Positions 10,003 through 20,647 of a DNA stretch of 64,000 nucleotides are shown here, in pieces (the first letter of the stretch is position 1; each line of letters begins with the position of its first letter). The stretch covers positions 1 to 64,000 of the forward strand of contig LFSH01000005.1 in the NCBI GenBank assembly GCA_001513105.1, read 5' to 3'. This stretch comes from Clostridiales bacterium DTU070. GTDB lineage: Bacteria; Bacillota; Clostridia; DSM-8532. The notes under the pieces were generated by a model. It did not search any database, had not been told where the DNA came from, and worked only from the letters and a program-made list of their open reading frames with translations. The position numbers were made by a program, and so were the translations under genes.

Positions 10003-10209
10003 ACTGCACCTGCTGATAAAGCAAATATATCCATACCTGTTACGGCTGCAGATGCTGTAATGTTTGTCTGATTTGTCAATTGAATGATAAGGTGATTTGG
10101 ATTATTATATTTTATGGCCCGCAGAATCCGGGGCCGTGATTTGCTGCTGATTTATACGAAAAATTTTGCGGTTGGTTTTATATAAATACTCTTACAAGGA
10201 GGAGCAATT

Positions 10210-12442
<2,233 letters not shown>

Positions 12443-12458
12443 TTAAACCAATTATTTG

Positions 12459-12489
12459 CCCGGTCTTTCCATGGACCGGGTTTTGTTGT
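12459..12489 (+). terminator. Intrinsic terminator after nfnAB
   Basis: CCCGGTC (12459-12465) pairs with GACCGGG (12474-12480) around an eight-base loop, followed by TTTTGTTGT. It ends the nfnAB operon. Confidence 0.85.
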
Positions 12490-12557
12490 ATACGGCATAT
12501 GTCCGGGAATAACTTCTGCCCTGTTATGGAATATTGTTGATTACATTATTAGAATAA

Positions 12558-12583
12558 TATAATATACAAATATAATATACAAA
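12558..12583. repeat. Tandem 13-bp direct repeat
   Basis: TATAATATACAAA occurs twice head to tail (12558-12570 and 12571-12583) in the 298-base gap between nfnB and aroQ. Each copy contains a TATAAT, so the pair could offer alternative -10 elements, but no clear -35 is visible. Confidence 0.5.
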
Positions 12584-12740
12584 TGTAGCCCCGTTGCTAT
12601 TGCTTTTTGTCAAAGTGCCCCGGGGACAGCTGATATTGAATAAACCGGGAATGCCTGTTAAATTTTAAACAGCGGGTTCAGCGGTTACCGGGCGGGTGCC
12701 TGGCAAACAGACTGTTATTATGCTTTTCGGAGGGATTGAT

Positions 12741-13169
12741 ATGAAGGTATTGGTAATAAACGGACCGAACATGAACCTGTTGGGGAAGCGGGAGCCGGCC
12801 ATATACGGATCTGAAACCCTTCAGGACCTGGAAAAGTATATAACCAGGGAAGCTGAGACCTTAAATATAGAGGTTGAGTTTTTTCAGTCAAATCATGAGG
12901 GTGAGATTATCGACAGGATCCATGAGGCGATGGAGGAGAAAAAAGACGGCATTATACTGAATGCCGGAGCGTTCACACATTACAGCTATGCAATCCGGGA
13001 TGCAATTAAGGGAACGGGTATTAAGACCATAGAGGTCCATATGTCGAATATATATACCCGGGAGGATTTCCGTGCAACGTCGGTTATTGCGCCTGTTTGC
13101 ACGGGGCAGATAACCGGTTTCGGATTTAACAGCTATATAGCTGCACTTCATTTGTTGAAGAGGGGATAA
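12741..13169 (+). CDS. aroQ: Type II 3-dehydroquinate dehydratase
   Basis: Catalyses dehydration of 3-dehydroquinate to 3-dehydroshikimate in the shikimate pathway, as a dodecameric flavodoxin-like enzyme. The 142-residue product has the start LVINGPNMNLLGKREPAIYG with Arg17 and the catalytic Tyr22, Asn75, the NAGAFTHYS loop with His80, and His100 in IEVHMSN. The longer frame from 12696 lacks family support. The ATG at 12741 follows GGAGGG. Its neighbours match the Bacillus yqhS-yqhT-efp-spoIIIA order. Confidence 0.95.
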   Translation: MKVLVINGPNMNLLGKREPAIYGSETLQDLEKYITREAETLNIEVEFFQSNHEGEIIDRIHEAMEEKKDGIILNAGAFTHYSYAIRDAIKGTGIKTIEVHMSNIYTREDFRATSVIAPVCTGQITGFGFNSYIAALHLLKRG

Positions 13170-13172
13170 GCC

Positions 13173-14246
13173 ATGACTCAGAGATTGAACAATTTAAGAA
13201 AAGCCATGAGGGATGAAGGCCTCGAAGGCTTTTTAATTACAAGCAGGCAAAACACTTTTTATTTCACTGGTTTCACCGGAAGCACATCAAAATGCCTTGT
13301 AACCATGGAAAAAGCATATCTTGTGGTGGATTTCCGCTATGCCATACAGGCAAGGCAGCAGGTATTTCAGGGGATAGAAGTTATTGAGTATGAAAAAAGT
13401 TTCAACGATACATTAAATGCTTTATGCCTGGACGAAAAAATATCCGGCCTTGGCATAGAGGGCGATGATATTACATTTTCGGGGTATAAGAGCCTGAAGG
13501 AGAGTCTTACAGGAGTCAGCTCCTTCCGTGATTTACAAAACAGGCTGAATGAGATACGAATGATAAAAGATGAAACCGAAATCGAAAAGATTCAAAAAGC
13601 CGTTGATATCGCGGACAGGGTTTTCGAGTATATACTGCCGTTTTTAAAGCCCGGTGTTAAGGAGATTGATATCGCCAGTGAGATGGAGTATGAAATGAAG
13701 AAGCTGGGGGCTAAGGGCCCGTCCTTTGAAACGATAGTGGCATCGGGGCCGCGTTCAGCACTGCCTCACGGTGTTGCAGGATTGCGCGAACTTAAAAGCG
13801 GCGATGCCGTTGTTCTTGATTTTGGCGCCATTTACGAAGGTTACTGCTCAGATATCACCAGGACGGTTTTCATCGGAAAACCATCCGAAGAACTTTTTAA
13901 AATATACAATATTGTGCTTAAAGCCCAGCTCGAGGCAATAAACAATGCCAGGACAGGCATGACCGGAAGGGAACTGGACAACCATGCAAGAAACATTATA
14001 TACGGTGCCGGTTATGAGAAGTGTTTCGGCCATGGTTTGGGGCACGGCGTGGGCGTGGAGATTCATGAGAAACCCTCAGTATCGCCAAGAGGTGATGATA
14101 TACTGAAAAGCGGCATGGTATTTTCGATAGAACCCGGAATCTATATTGAAGGTACCGGAGGCGTCCGAATTGAGGACCTGGTTCTGCTGACTGATGAAGG
14201 GGTGAAGGTGCTTACCGCAGCGAAAAAGGATTTGATTGTATTGTAG
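13173..14246 (+). CDS. M24-family Xaa-Pro aminopeptidase/dipeptidase
   Basis: Cytoplasmic metallopeptidase (357 aa, YqhT-like) expected to release an N-terminal residue preceding proline. An N-terminal creatinase domain (1-125) precedes the pita-bread catalytic domain. Metal ligands are visible: Asp216 (VVLDFGAIYEG), Asp227 (CSDITR), His287 (FGHGLGHGVG), Glu320 (FSIEPG) and Glu334 (VRIEDLV). It follows aroQ by three bases and so is in one operon with it. Whether it acts on tripeptides or dipeptides cannot be told from sequence. Confidence 0.92.
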   Translation: MTQRLNNLRKAMRDEGLEGFLITSRQNTFYFTGFTGSTSKCLVTMEKAYLVVDFRYAIQARQQVFQGIEVIEYEKSFNDTLNALCLDEKISGLGIEGDDITFSGYKSLKESLTGVSSFRDLQNRLNEIRMIKDETEIEKIQKAVDIADRVFEYILPFLKPGVKEIDIASEMEYEMKKLGAKGPSFETIVASGPRSALPHGVAGLRELKSGDAVVLDFGAIYEGYCSDITRTVFIGKPSEELFKIYNIVLKAQLEAINNARTGMTGRELDNHARNIIYGAGYEKCFGHGLGHGVGVEIHEKPSVSPRGDDILKSGMVFSIEPGIYIEGTGGVRIEDLVLLTDEGVKVLTAAKKDLIVL

Positions 14247-14265
14247 TGTATTACGCCTAAAGTTT

Positions 14266-14297
14266 CCTTGCATTGCACAACATATGCAAGGACTTTT
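14266..14297 (+). terminator. Probable terminator after the M24 peptidase gene
   Basis: CCTTGCAT (14266-14273) pairs with ATGCAAGG (14284-14291) around a ten-base loop. The stem can extend with AAAGT/ACTTT across a small bulge. The T tract is short (ACTTTT), so efficiency is uncertain. Confidence 0.55.
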
Positions 14298-14421
14298 AAA
14301 GGCAGGCAATGCCGGAAACAGCTGCTTTGTTTCGGGGCTGATAAACTTCAGCCATTAATATGTTCTTGCCAAAGGCTGTGTTTTCATTTATTATATCAAT
14401 GGAAGCTTTTGCTTGAAATGC

Positions 14422-14473
14422 TTATGTTAAACGCAGCATAACATAAATACAGTTAACCATAAGTATACTGTAT
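14422..14473. promoter_or_regulatory. Two abutting inverted repeats upstream of efp
   Basis: TTATGTTA (14422-14429) is matched by TAACATAA (14439-14446). Directly next to it ATACAGT (14447-14453) is matched by ACTGTAT (14467-14473). The pair lies about 110-160 bases before efp. They could be operators or leader hairpins; nothing in the sequence identifies a regulator. Confidence 0.4.
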
Positions 14474-14581
14474 GGGCGCATAAACAGCGGTATTGCATTT
14501 ATATGGCGGGTAACCGGCCCAGTTTCTTTGTAATTTTGTAATATGGTATTTTCTAATACGGATTGAGAGGGATGATAAAAA

Positions 14582-15139
14582 ATGATAAGTGCAGGAGAAT
14601 TCAAAAACGGCGTTACTTTTGAAATGGAGGACCAGGTTTACCAGGTAATTGAATTCCAGCATGTCAAACCGGGTAAGGGTGCTGCCTTTGTACGCACAAA
14701 GCTGAAAAACGTTATTTCCGGGGCTACAATTGAGCGTTCGTTCAGCCCCACCGACAAGTTCCCGCGTGCATCCATAAACAGAAGGGATATGCAGTACCTT
14801 TACAATGACGGCGGTTTATATTATTTCATGGATGAGGAAACCTTTGAACAGACTCCATTGGATGCAAACAGCATCGGTGATGCACTGAAGTTTGTTAAGG
14901 AAAACACCACATGTAAAGTGCTCTTTTACAAGGAACAGGTTATTGGTGTTGAGCCTCCTATGTTTGTTGAGCTCGAGGTAACACATACCGAACCGGGTTT
15001 CAAGGGTGATACCGCAACCGGAGCCACAAAGCCGGCAACAGTTGAAACAGGAGCACAGATTAAAGTACCCCTGTTTATCAACCAGGGTGATATTATCCGC
15101 ATCGACACCCGCACAGGGGAATACATGGAAAGAGTATAA
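14582..15139 (+). CDS. efp: Elongation factor P
   Basis: Translation factor (185 aa) that rescues ribosomes stalled at polyproline stretches by binding between the P and E sites. It has the three beta-barrel domains of EF-P, the loop [10 protein letters not shown] with Lys32 at the tip (the residue modified in many bacteria) and the C-terminal [16 protein letters not shown] signature. GAGAGGGAT precedes the ATG. Several proteins in this window contain long Pro-Thr linkers (6.3, 7.4 and 22.5 kb) that may depend on it. Confidence 0.97.
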   Translation: MISAGEFKNGVTFEMEDQVYQVIEFQHVKPGKGAAFVRTKLKNVISGATIERSFSPTDKFPRASINRRDMQYLYNDGGLYYFMDEETFEQTPLDANSIGDALKFVKENTTCKVLFYKEQVIGVEPPMFVELEVTHTEPGFKGDTATGATKPATVETGAQIKVPLFINQGDIIRIDTRTGEYMERV

Positions 15140-15158
15140 CCGGGATATAAGTCCACAG

Positions 15159-15191
15159 AACCATCTCAGGAAAAACTGAGGTGGTTTTTTT
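15159..15191 (+). terminator. Intrinsic terminator after efp
   Basis: CCATCTCAG (about 15161-15169) pairs with CTGAGGTGG (15176-15184), with one U-G pair. AA/TT extends the stem and seven T residues follow. It isolates efp from the spoIIIA operon. Confidence 0.85.
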
Positions 15192-15222
15192 ATTGCTTTT
15201 TTCCTTTGAGCTAATCCTTAAG

Positions 15223-15251
15223 TAATATTCGAAACTGACCGTGCATAGAAT
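15223..15251 (+). promoter_or_regulatory. Sigma-E-type sporulation promoter of the spoIIIA operon
   Basis: TAATATT (15223-15229) fits the sigma-E -35 consensus KMATATT exactly. After 14 bases CATAGAAT (15244-15251) matches the -10 CATACANT at all but one defined position. It lies 66 bases before spoIIIAA, the operon known to be under mother-cell sigma-E control in Bacillus. Confidence 0.75.
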
Positions 15252-15316
15252 TTAATCAAAACAGGACAACCTTGTTATAACCCGTATTACCACAGAAAAA
15301 GCAAAGGAGGTACGCC

Positions 15317-16429
15317 ATGCAGTCGAAAAACAAGGCAGTAAACCGCATAATTACCGATATAGTTCCCTATCTTCCGGGAAAGGTCAGAAATGCGGTTCTG
15401 AACCTGGACACATCCATACTCCAGGAAACTGAAGAAATACGTCTGCGTGCAGGCAAACCCGTAATGCTGACATTATTCAGAAGGGATCTGTTCCTGGCTG
15501 GGACAGGTTCTGTACCGGGTAACGCCGGCAATTTTTTAACCCCGACAATGGACGAGCTTTGCGAGATGGTTTTCAGGATATGCGAAAACTCCTATTATGC
15601 CTATCAGGAAGATATAAACAAGGGTTTTATTACAATACGCGGAGGGCACCGTATCGGCCTTGTCGGTACCCCGGTTGTGGAGAATGGCAGGATAATTAAC
15701 ATACGAGACATATCATCACTTAATGTGCGTATTGCACGTGAGATCACAGGTTTTGGCGACGGAATTGTAAGAAACATAATCAAAAACAGCAGGGATATTT
15801 TCAATACATTAATAATTTCACCGCCGGGCATGGGTAAAACAACGCTTCTCAGGGATATCATACGCACTGTAAGCAGCGGTATTGAAAAAAACTTTGCCGG
15901 GCTGAAAGTGGGCGTGGTTGACGAACGCGGTGAGATTGCCGCGTGCTACAGGGGGATTCCGCAGAACGACCTGGGATGCCGTACTGATGTTATTAACGGG
16001 ATTAATAAGAAAGAAGGAATGGAAATGCTTTTAAGAAGTATGAGCCCGTATGTAATAGCACTGGACGAGCTGGGAAACCCGGATGATGTTTCAACGGTTC
16101 TGCAGGTAATAAATGCAGGAGTCCGACTTCTGGCTACCGCCCATGGCTATGATGTTCAGGGATTGAAGGAAAGGCGCGGGTTCCGGGAATTGTTCAACGG
16201 GAACTTTTTCGAGCGTTTCGTTGTGATATCTGAAAAGAATGATTCCCAGTATGAAATGAAAGTTACGGATGGTGAAGGAAATGTCCTTGGCGTGGATTGC
16301 AAAAGTCGCAGGCAGCCTTTTGGTTTTAGGGAGCTCAGCGATGGCAGGCTTTACCTTTTCCCGAAGTCTTACCGAGAGGATAGAGTATATCCGGGAAATT
16401 CAGTCGTTCCTGATGGAACTGGAAAATGA
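15317..16429 (+). CDS. spoIIIAA: Stage III sporulation protein AA (ATPase)
   Basis: Secretion-type ATPase of the SpoIIIA-SpoIIQ channel that links mother cell and forespore after engulfment. Walker A SPPGMGKTTLL lies near residues 168-178, and VGVVDERGE supplies acidic catalytic residues near 200-207. The frame encodes 370 residues. The family is usually about 310-340, and the last 53 or so residues here are encoded inside the spoIIIAB gene in another frame. That tail (arginine-rich, low complexity) probably results from loss of the original stop. GGAGGT precedes the ATG. Confidence 0.92.
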   Translation: MQSKNKAVNRIITDIVPYLPGKVRNAVLNLDTSILQETEEIRLRAGKPVMLTLFRRDLFLAGTGSVPGNAGNFLTPTMDELCEMVFRICENSYYAYQEDINKGFITIRGGHRIGLVGTPVVENGRIINIRDISSLNVRIAREITGFGDGIVRNIIKNSRDIFNTLIISPPGMGKTTLLRDIIRTVSSGIEKNFAGLKVGVVDERGEIAACYRGIPQNDLGCRTDVINGINKKEGMEMLLRSMSPYVIALDELGNPDDVSTVLQVINAGVRLLATAHGYDVQGLKERRGFRELFNGNFFERFVVISEKNDSQYEMKVTDGEGNVLGVDCKSRRQPFGFRELSDGRLYLFPKSYREDRVYPGNSVVPDGTGK

Positions 16430-16811
16430 GATCCATTTCATGGGCCGACCGCTGAGACAGGCTTTGCTGCAATATTCCCGGAACAGGAATACACCAATGG
16501 CCGGATTCTCGGAACGGGTATATGAAATAAGCGGGACCGGAGACGGTGGAATTGATTCGGCATGGCAGAAAAGTATTGAGGAGTATAAAAACCTCTGGCC
16601 TATAGACCGGGAGGAATGGAGCCTTTTATCCCAGATTGGCGAGGTTTTGGGGAAAACAGACAGGGCAAGCCAGAGTTCATTCATGAAAATGATGCGAGAA
16701 AAATTCATCGTACAGGAAAGAAAAGCAGAAGAGGACAGAAAGCAAAAGGAAAAACTGTATAAATATTTAGGCATACTCGGAGGGCTTGCAATTGTACTTG
16801 TATTGATATGA
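16269..16811 (+). CDS. spoIIIAB: Stage III sporulation protein AB
   Basis: Membrane component of the SpoIIIA complex, resembling GspF/type IV pilus platform proteins. The 180-residue frame has an N-terminal hydrophobic segment (about 8-28), a soluble helical region with ERIEYIREIQSFLMELENEI, and a C-terminal hydrophobic segment. Two starts are possible, 16269 and 16281 (MSLAWIAKVAG). The second is better placed for an AAGGA, but its spacing is very short. Either way it overlaps the spoIIIAA frame by about 150-160 bases. Confidence 0.9.
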   Translation: MVKEMSLAWIAKVAGSLLVLGSSAMAGFTFSRSLTERIEYIREIQSFLMELENEIHFMGRPLRQALLQYSRNRNTPMAGFSERVYEISGTGDGGIDSAWQKSIEEYKNLWPIDREEWSLLSQIGEVLGKTDRASQSSFMKMMREKFIVQERKAEEDRKQKEKLYKYLGILGGLAIVLVLI

Positions 16812-16821
16812 GGGGATGAAT

Positions 16822-17016
16822 ATGAATATAGATTTGATTTTCAAAATAGCGGCAGTCGGAATACTTGTAGCGGTTTTAAACTCTCTGCTTACAAAATCGG
16901 GCAGGGAGGAACAGGCGATGATGACCACCCTTGCAGGACTGGTTGTTGTTCTTTTAATGGTTGTAAAAGAGATAGCAAACCTGTTTGATACGGTTAAGGC
17001 TCTTTTTGATTTTTAG
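16822..17016 (+). CDS. spoIIIAC: Stage III sporulation protein AC
   Basis: Small (64 aa) membrane protein of the SpoIIIA complex with two hydrophobic segments (MNIDLIFKIAAVGILVAVLN and GLVVVLLMVVKEIANLF). An ATG at 16816 touches the AGGGG ribosome binding site, so the ATG at 16822, six bases after it, is the likelier start. It lies between spoIIIAB and spoIIIAD in the standard order. Confidence 0.92.
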   Translation: MNIDLIFKIAAVGILVAVLNSLLTKSGREEQAMMTTLAGLVVVLLMVVKEIANLFDTVKALFDF

Positions 17017-17036
17017 TTCAAAGGGAGTAATTGAAA

Positions 17037-17420
17037 ATGGAACTGATTAAAATCGGAGTACTGGGAATTACTTCAGTAATCCTGATACTGGTTATAAAAA
17101 ACCACAGACCCGAAACAGGGATTCAGATATCCCTTGCTTTTGGTGCCATGGTAATGATTTTTCTGGCATCAAGAATAAGAGCGGTTCTGGATTTGATTGG
17201 GGTTTATGTTGAAAGGGCTAACATAAGCGGAGTTTATATCACAACACTGCTGAAAATAATCGGCATGGCATATATAACCGAGTTTGCGGCCGAAAGCTGC
17301 AGGGACGCGTCACAAAATGCCATTGCTGCCAAAATTGAGCTTGCAGGCAAGATATTAATAATAATAACCGCAATGCCGGTTATTACATCGGTGATGAATG
17401 TTATTCTTGATTTGCTTTAA
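17037..17420 (+). CDS. spoIIIAD: Stage III sporulation protein AD
   Basis: Polytopic membrane protein (127 aa) paralogous to SpoIIIAC, with four hydrophobic stretches and no soluble domain. MELIKIGVLGITSVILILV opens the protein, and the central YVERANISGVYITTLLKIIG is typical. A TTG at 17031 is in frame, but the ATG at 17037 is preferred; AAAGGGAG precedes both. With SpoIIIAE it probably forms the inner part of the forespore-directed channel. Confidence 0.92.
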   Translation: MELIKIGVLGITSVILILVIKNHRPETGIQISLAFGAMVMIFLASRIRAVLDLIGVYVERANISGVYITTLLKIIGMAYITEFAAESCRDASQNAIAAKIELAGKILIIITAMPVITSVMNVILDLL

Positions 17421-17452
17421 GTGCCGCTATAACGGCCGGAGGGTTATGGGAT

Positions 17453-18667
17453 ATGAAAACTTGTTTCCGGATTCTGAAAAAAAAATCATGCAGGGTTGTA
17501 TTCTGCATCCTGTCTGCCTTAATGCTCCTTACGGTTCCAAATGTATCGAAGGCTGAGGACAGGCCTTCAGTAATGGAGGATATTCTTAAGAACCAGCTTG
17601 AAAGCGGCGAAATCAGGAACTTACAGAAAAACCTTGAAAAGAGCATGTCCGGCAAGGCCAGGGAGCTTTTTCCCTATTATTCAACCAGGCAGCTGATGCA
17701 GGAACTCATCTCGGGCAATCTCCAGGACAGTATGGAAACCTTGCCCGAAAAAATTTTAAATATTTTCATTGCCGAGATCAAAGGCAATTTAAACCTTGTA
17801 ATAAAGCTGGTACTGATAGTCTTTTTATCCGCATTTGTTAAAAATCTGCAGGGCTCTTTCAGGGAAAGCTCGGTTGGTGAACTGGCCTATTTTGCATGCT
17901 ATACCGCGGTGGTTACGATGCTTGCATTGGGTTTTCACAGTGTGCTGGGTTATGCAGAGGAGGTCCTGGATACCATTGACAATATAACGGGTTTTGCAAT
18001 CCCGTCACTGCTTGCCCTGCTGATATCCAGCGGCAGTATTGTATCGGGAAGCATGCTTCAGCCGCTTTTAATGTTTTCGATCCAGGCTTCTGTCAAAGTG
18101 TTCCGGAACGTATTCCTGCCATTGTGCCTTATGTCCGGCATCCTGCATATAGTCAGCGGTCTTTCCGACAGGATAAAAATTTCAGGCATGGCTTCGCTGC
18201 TGCGGCAGGTTGTAACGTGGGGCCTGTGCGGAATACTGGCACTTTTTGGTTCGATGGTCGCAATACAGGGAGTATCAGGAGCGGTAATAGACGGAGCCAC
18301 TGTAAAAACCGCAAAAACCGCAATAAATACTTTAATTCCCGTTGCAGGCAAATATATGGCTGACGCGGCTGATACGATTATAAACTGTGCTCTTGTCATA
18401 AAGAATGCCGCAGGTGTTGTTACAATGATTGTTACGCTGGTAATCTGCTGCATTCCCATTGTTAAAATATTCGTTATTGCTTTGATGTACAGGCTTACTG
18501 CCGCTGTTATTGAACCATTTGCCGAGGAGCGTTTTTTTGACTGTATTTCAGACATTTCAGACTGCATGAAGGTTGTTCTCGGCATTGTTGGGGCTTCGGT
18601 TTTCATGTTTCTGCTTTCGGTCGGGGCACTGCTCGGAGCCGGAGGAATTAGCGGAATGATGCAGTAA
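17453..18667 (+). CDS. spoIIIAE: Stage III sporulation protein AE
   Basis: Large membrane protein (404 aa) of the SpoIIIA channel. It has a signal peptide (positively charged start, hydrophobic 14-30, VSKAEDRP cleavage region), an extracytoplasmic N-terminal part and about seven to eight membrane segments from residue 115 on. Motifs such as SGSIVSGSMLQPLLMF and PLCLMSGILHIVSGLSDR are family-like. GGAGGG precedes the ATG, which is 32 bases after spoIIIAD. Confidence 0.93.
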   Translation: MKTCFRILKKKSCRVVFCILSALMLLTVPNVSKAEDRPSVMEDILKNQLESGEIRNLQKNLEKSMSGKARELFPYYSTRQLMQELISGNLQDSMETLPEKILNIFIAEIKGNLNLVIKLVLIVFLSAFVKNLQGSFRESSVGELAYFACYTAVVTMLALGFHSVLGYAEEVLDTIDNITGFAIPSLLALLISSGSIVSGSMLQPLLMFSIQASVKVFRNVFLPLCLMSGILHIVSGLSDRIKISGMASLLRQVVTWGLCGILALFGSMVAIQGVSGAVIDGATVKTAKTAINTLIPVAGKYMADAADTIINCALVIKNAAGVVTMIVTLVICCIPIVKIFVIALMYRLTAAVIEPFAEERFFDCISDISDCMKVVLGIVGASVFMFLLSVGALLGAGGISGMMQ

Positions 18668-18685
18668 CGCAGGAAGAGGGATATT

Positions 18686-19240
18686 ATGGCTGAAGTAAAA
18701 AGCTGGATACTGAATATTGCGGCTGTCGCGGTCCTGGTGATAGTTCTTGACTTGCTGATGCCGGAGGGGAAAGTCAGAAACTTTACGCAGCTGGTAGCCG
18801 GGTTTGTAATTATGTTTGCCATGATAAACCCGGTTTTTAAGCTGATAGACAAGGATATACCGGCGTCCTTTGCCGGATGGCGGGATGAGGTTTATCTTCT
18901 GAATAAACGGTTTGAATACTCAAACCATTCCCTTAAGGAGGAACAATCCAGGCAGGTGCTGGAGCTATACCGGAGCATGCTTGTTTCGGACATAAAAAAC
19001 AGGCTTGAAAATAGCAACAGGATTAAGGAAGCAGAGGTGGATGCCGTGCTGAATGAGAATACTTCCTCGGAAAAATTCGGCGAAATACGCAAGCTCTATA
19101 TAAATCTCCTGATTGACGGGTCAGCCGGGGCCGGTGGACAAAACCCGGAACAGCTCCGGGAAGCAATACGAAATGAGCTAAAACAGGCGCTTTCTATTGA
19201 TGAGGATAAAATAGTCATTAATGTCAGTGAAAAGGATTGA
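18686..19240 (+). CDS. spoIIIAF: Stage III sporulation protein AF
   Basis: SpoIIIA component (184 aa) with two N-terminal membrane segments (about 6-25 and 33-52) and a soluble domain that resembles the ring-building fold of SpoIIIAG/AH. Segment VLVIVLDLLMPEGKVRNFTQLVAGFVIMF is the hallmark and spans both membrane parts around LMPEGKVRN. The soluble domain ends DEDKIVINVSEKD. It sits 18 bases after spoIIIAE. Confidence 0.92.
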   Translation: MAEVKSWILNIAAVAVLVIVLDLLMPEGKVRNFTQLVAGFVIMFAMINPVFKLIDKDIPASFAGWRDEVYLLNKRFEYSNHSLKEEQSRQVLELYRSMLVSDIKNRLENSNRIKEAEVDAVLNENTSSEKFGEIRKLYINLLIDGSAGAGGQNPEQLREAIRNELKQALSIDEDKIVINVSEKD

Positions 19241-19249
19241 GGGGATATT

Positions 19250-19843
19250 ATGTCAAACTGGTTTGAAAAACTGAAAGTTTTTATTCAGGACAAAAAAGGC
19301 AGGCGGGGAATTGAAAATTTAGTCATAATCTTAATCCTTGGCGTAATAATTATCATAGTAGCCGGTTCGTTTTTTGAAGATGACGATAAGGCGAAGAAGA
19401 AAAATGATGAAGCTGTTGAAGCAATTGCCCTGGTGCAGAATAAGGCTGAAGACGAAATAAGGGAGCTTGAAAAAAGACTTGAACAAATCCTGTCCGAAAT
19501 AAAGGGTGCAGGAAACGTAAAAGTGATGGTAACGGGGAATTCTGACGGAGAGGTGGTGCATGCGTATAACCATACCGAGGAAAGCGTCCTCAGGGAAGAA
19601 CAGGACGGAACCCGGGCTCTGGGCAGGGCAGAGGAAATAAGGGTGCAGAAAGAACTGGTCTTTATGGACAGCGGTTCAGGACGTGTTCCTGTTGTAATCC
19701 AGAAGAACAAACCTGAAATCAGGGGAGTCCTTGTAGTTGCCGACGGTGCAGACAGCATCAGCGTACGCGGGGATATTTTAAATGCTGTTGAAGCTTTGCT
19801 GGGAATACCCAGGCACAGGATCCAGGTTTTAAAGAGAAAATAA
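19250..19843 (+). CDS. spoIIIAG: Stage III sporulation protein AG
   Basis: Ring-forming protein (197 aa) of the SpoIIIA channel in the space between the two membranes. One membrane helix (about 24-42) is followed by a charged linker and a ring-building domain with IKGAGNVKVMVT and EIRGVLVVADGADS, as in the EscJ/PrgK-like family. It starts nine bases after spoIIIAF with GAGGGG before the ATG. Confidence 0.93.
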   Translation: MSNWFEKLKVFIQDKKGRRGIENLVIILILGVIIIIVAGSFFEDDDKAKKKNDEAVEAIALVQNKAEDEIRELEKRLEQILSEIKGAGNVKVMVTGNSDGEVVHAYNHTEESVLREEQDGTRALGRAEEIRVQKELVFMDSGSGRVPVVIQKNKPEIRGVLVVADGADSISVRGDILNAVEALLGIPRHRIQVLKRK

Positions 19844-19893
19844 ATATGCAAAGAAGTGTAGTTGCCTACCGGGTGAAATAAATCAGCATTATG

Positions 19894-19929
19894 TTAATCA
19901 GAAGGACAGTGGTAAAATCCACTGATTAA
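19894..19929 (+). other. Hairpin between spoIIIAG and spoIIIAH
   Basis: CAGTGG (19907-19912) pairs with CCACTG (19919-19924). TTAATCA (19894-19900) and TGATTAA (19923-19929) offer an overlapping alternative stem. No T tract follows, so it may affect mRNA processing or relative expression of spoIIIAH rather than stop transcription. Confidence 0.45.
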
Positions 19930-19962
19930 ATAATTAACCAAATAATACAGGGTGGTGTTTGA

Positions 19963-20538
19963 ATGAACAGAAAGCAAGTGATGGTAATTGCCTTGGTTCT
20001 TGTAATAATAGCTGCGGGAGTCATTCAGTATATGTATGGCGAAAAAGGTTATTCATCGAGGGAAGACGGTGAAGAACGCCTTGGTGAAGCTGTTTACGTG
20101 GATAACATTACAGGCCGGACCGTTAATCTGACCGATGGCACAAACCCGGATGACACCGTAGGTGAAAGCACTGTTGCCGGTACCGGGAATGACTTTTTTA
20201 CGCAGGCAAGAATTGACAGGGAAACAATAAGGAGCAGGCAGAAGGAGGAGCTGAAAGAACTTACGGGCAGTGGAAACGCCGGGGATGAAGTAAGCTCACA
20301 GGCTCAGCAGGAATACCTGGATTTGATAAGGAGGGCTGAAATAGAAGCCACAATCGAGTCACTGATAAAACAGCGCGGTATCGAGGATGTGGTTGTAATT
20401 TTCAGTTCCACGGGAACGGTTGACCTGGTTGTAAAAGCAGACAGCCTGTCGCAGAGCGAAACAGCGCAGATTTCCGATATTGTGATGAGGCACGCAGGAG
20501 TGGAAATGAAGGATATACATATTAAGAACATGAAATGA
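19963..20538 (+). CDS. spoIIIAH: Stage III sporulation protein AH
   Basis: Mother-cell partner of forespore SpoIIQ in the feeding-tube channel. The 191-residue protein has an N-terminal membrane helix (about 5-22), a disordered acidic linker, then a coiled-coil/ring-building domain ending VVVIFSSTGTVDLVVKAD and MKDIHIKNMK. Clostridia often lack a Bacillus-like SpoIIQ sequence, so the forespore partner cannot be predicted here. It is the last gene of the operon, separated from spoIIIAG by 119 bases with a hairpin. Confidence 0.93.
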   Translation: MNRKQVMVIALVLVIIAAGVIQYMYGEKGYSSREDGEERLGEAVYVDNITGRTVNLTDGTNPDDTVGESTVAGTGNDFFTQARIDRETIRSRQKEELKELTGSGNAGDEVSSQAQQEYLDLIRRAEIEATIESLIKQRGIEDVVVIFSSTGTVDLVVKADSLSQSETAQISDIVMRHAGVEMKDIHIKNMK

Positions 20539-20563
20539 AAAATAAACCGGATAAATGCCGAAC

Positions 20564-20640
20564 GGGCAGGTTAAAAACCTGCCCTGAAAACGTATCAAAC
20601 GCATTCGAAACACAATAAAGCGGTATGCTTTAAACATACC
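20564..20640. terminator. Two hairpins between convergent spoIIIAH and rpsT
   Basis: GGGCAGG (20564-20570) pairs with CCTGCCC (20578-20584), extendable by TT/AA. GGTATG (20622-20627) pairs with CATACC (20635-20640). T tracts are poor on both strands. Their place between converging genes suggests bidirectional termination, but this is not certain. Confidence 0.5.
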
Positions 20641-20647
20641 TTTGTAA

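Larger units (their letters stand above)
14247..14581. other. Intergenic region between the peptidase gene and efp
   Basis: The 335-base gap has no coding potential that I can support. It holds a terminator-like hairpin near its start and two adjacent inverted repeats (listed separately). It should contain the efp promoter, but I see no strong sigma-A match. Confidence 0.6.

Noticed and set aside
20564-20584. Strong classical terminator after spoIIIAH
   Set aside because: The hairpin is perfect but no T tract follows on either strand, so I list it only as a probable element.
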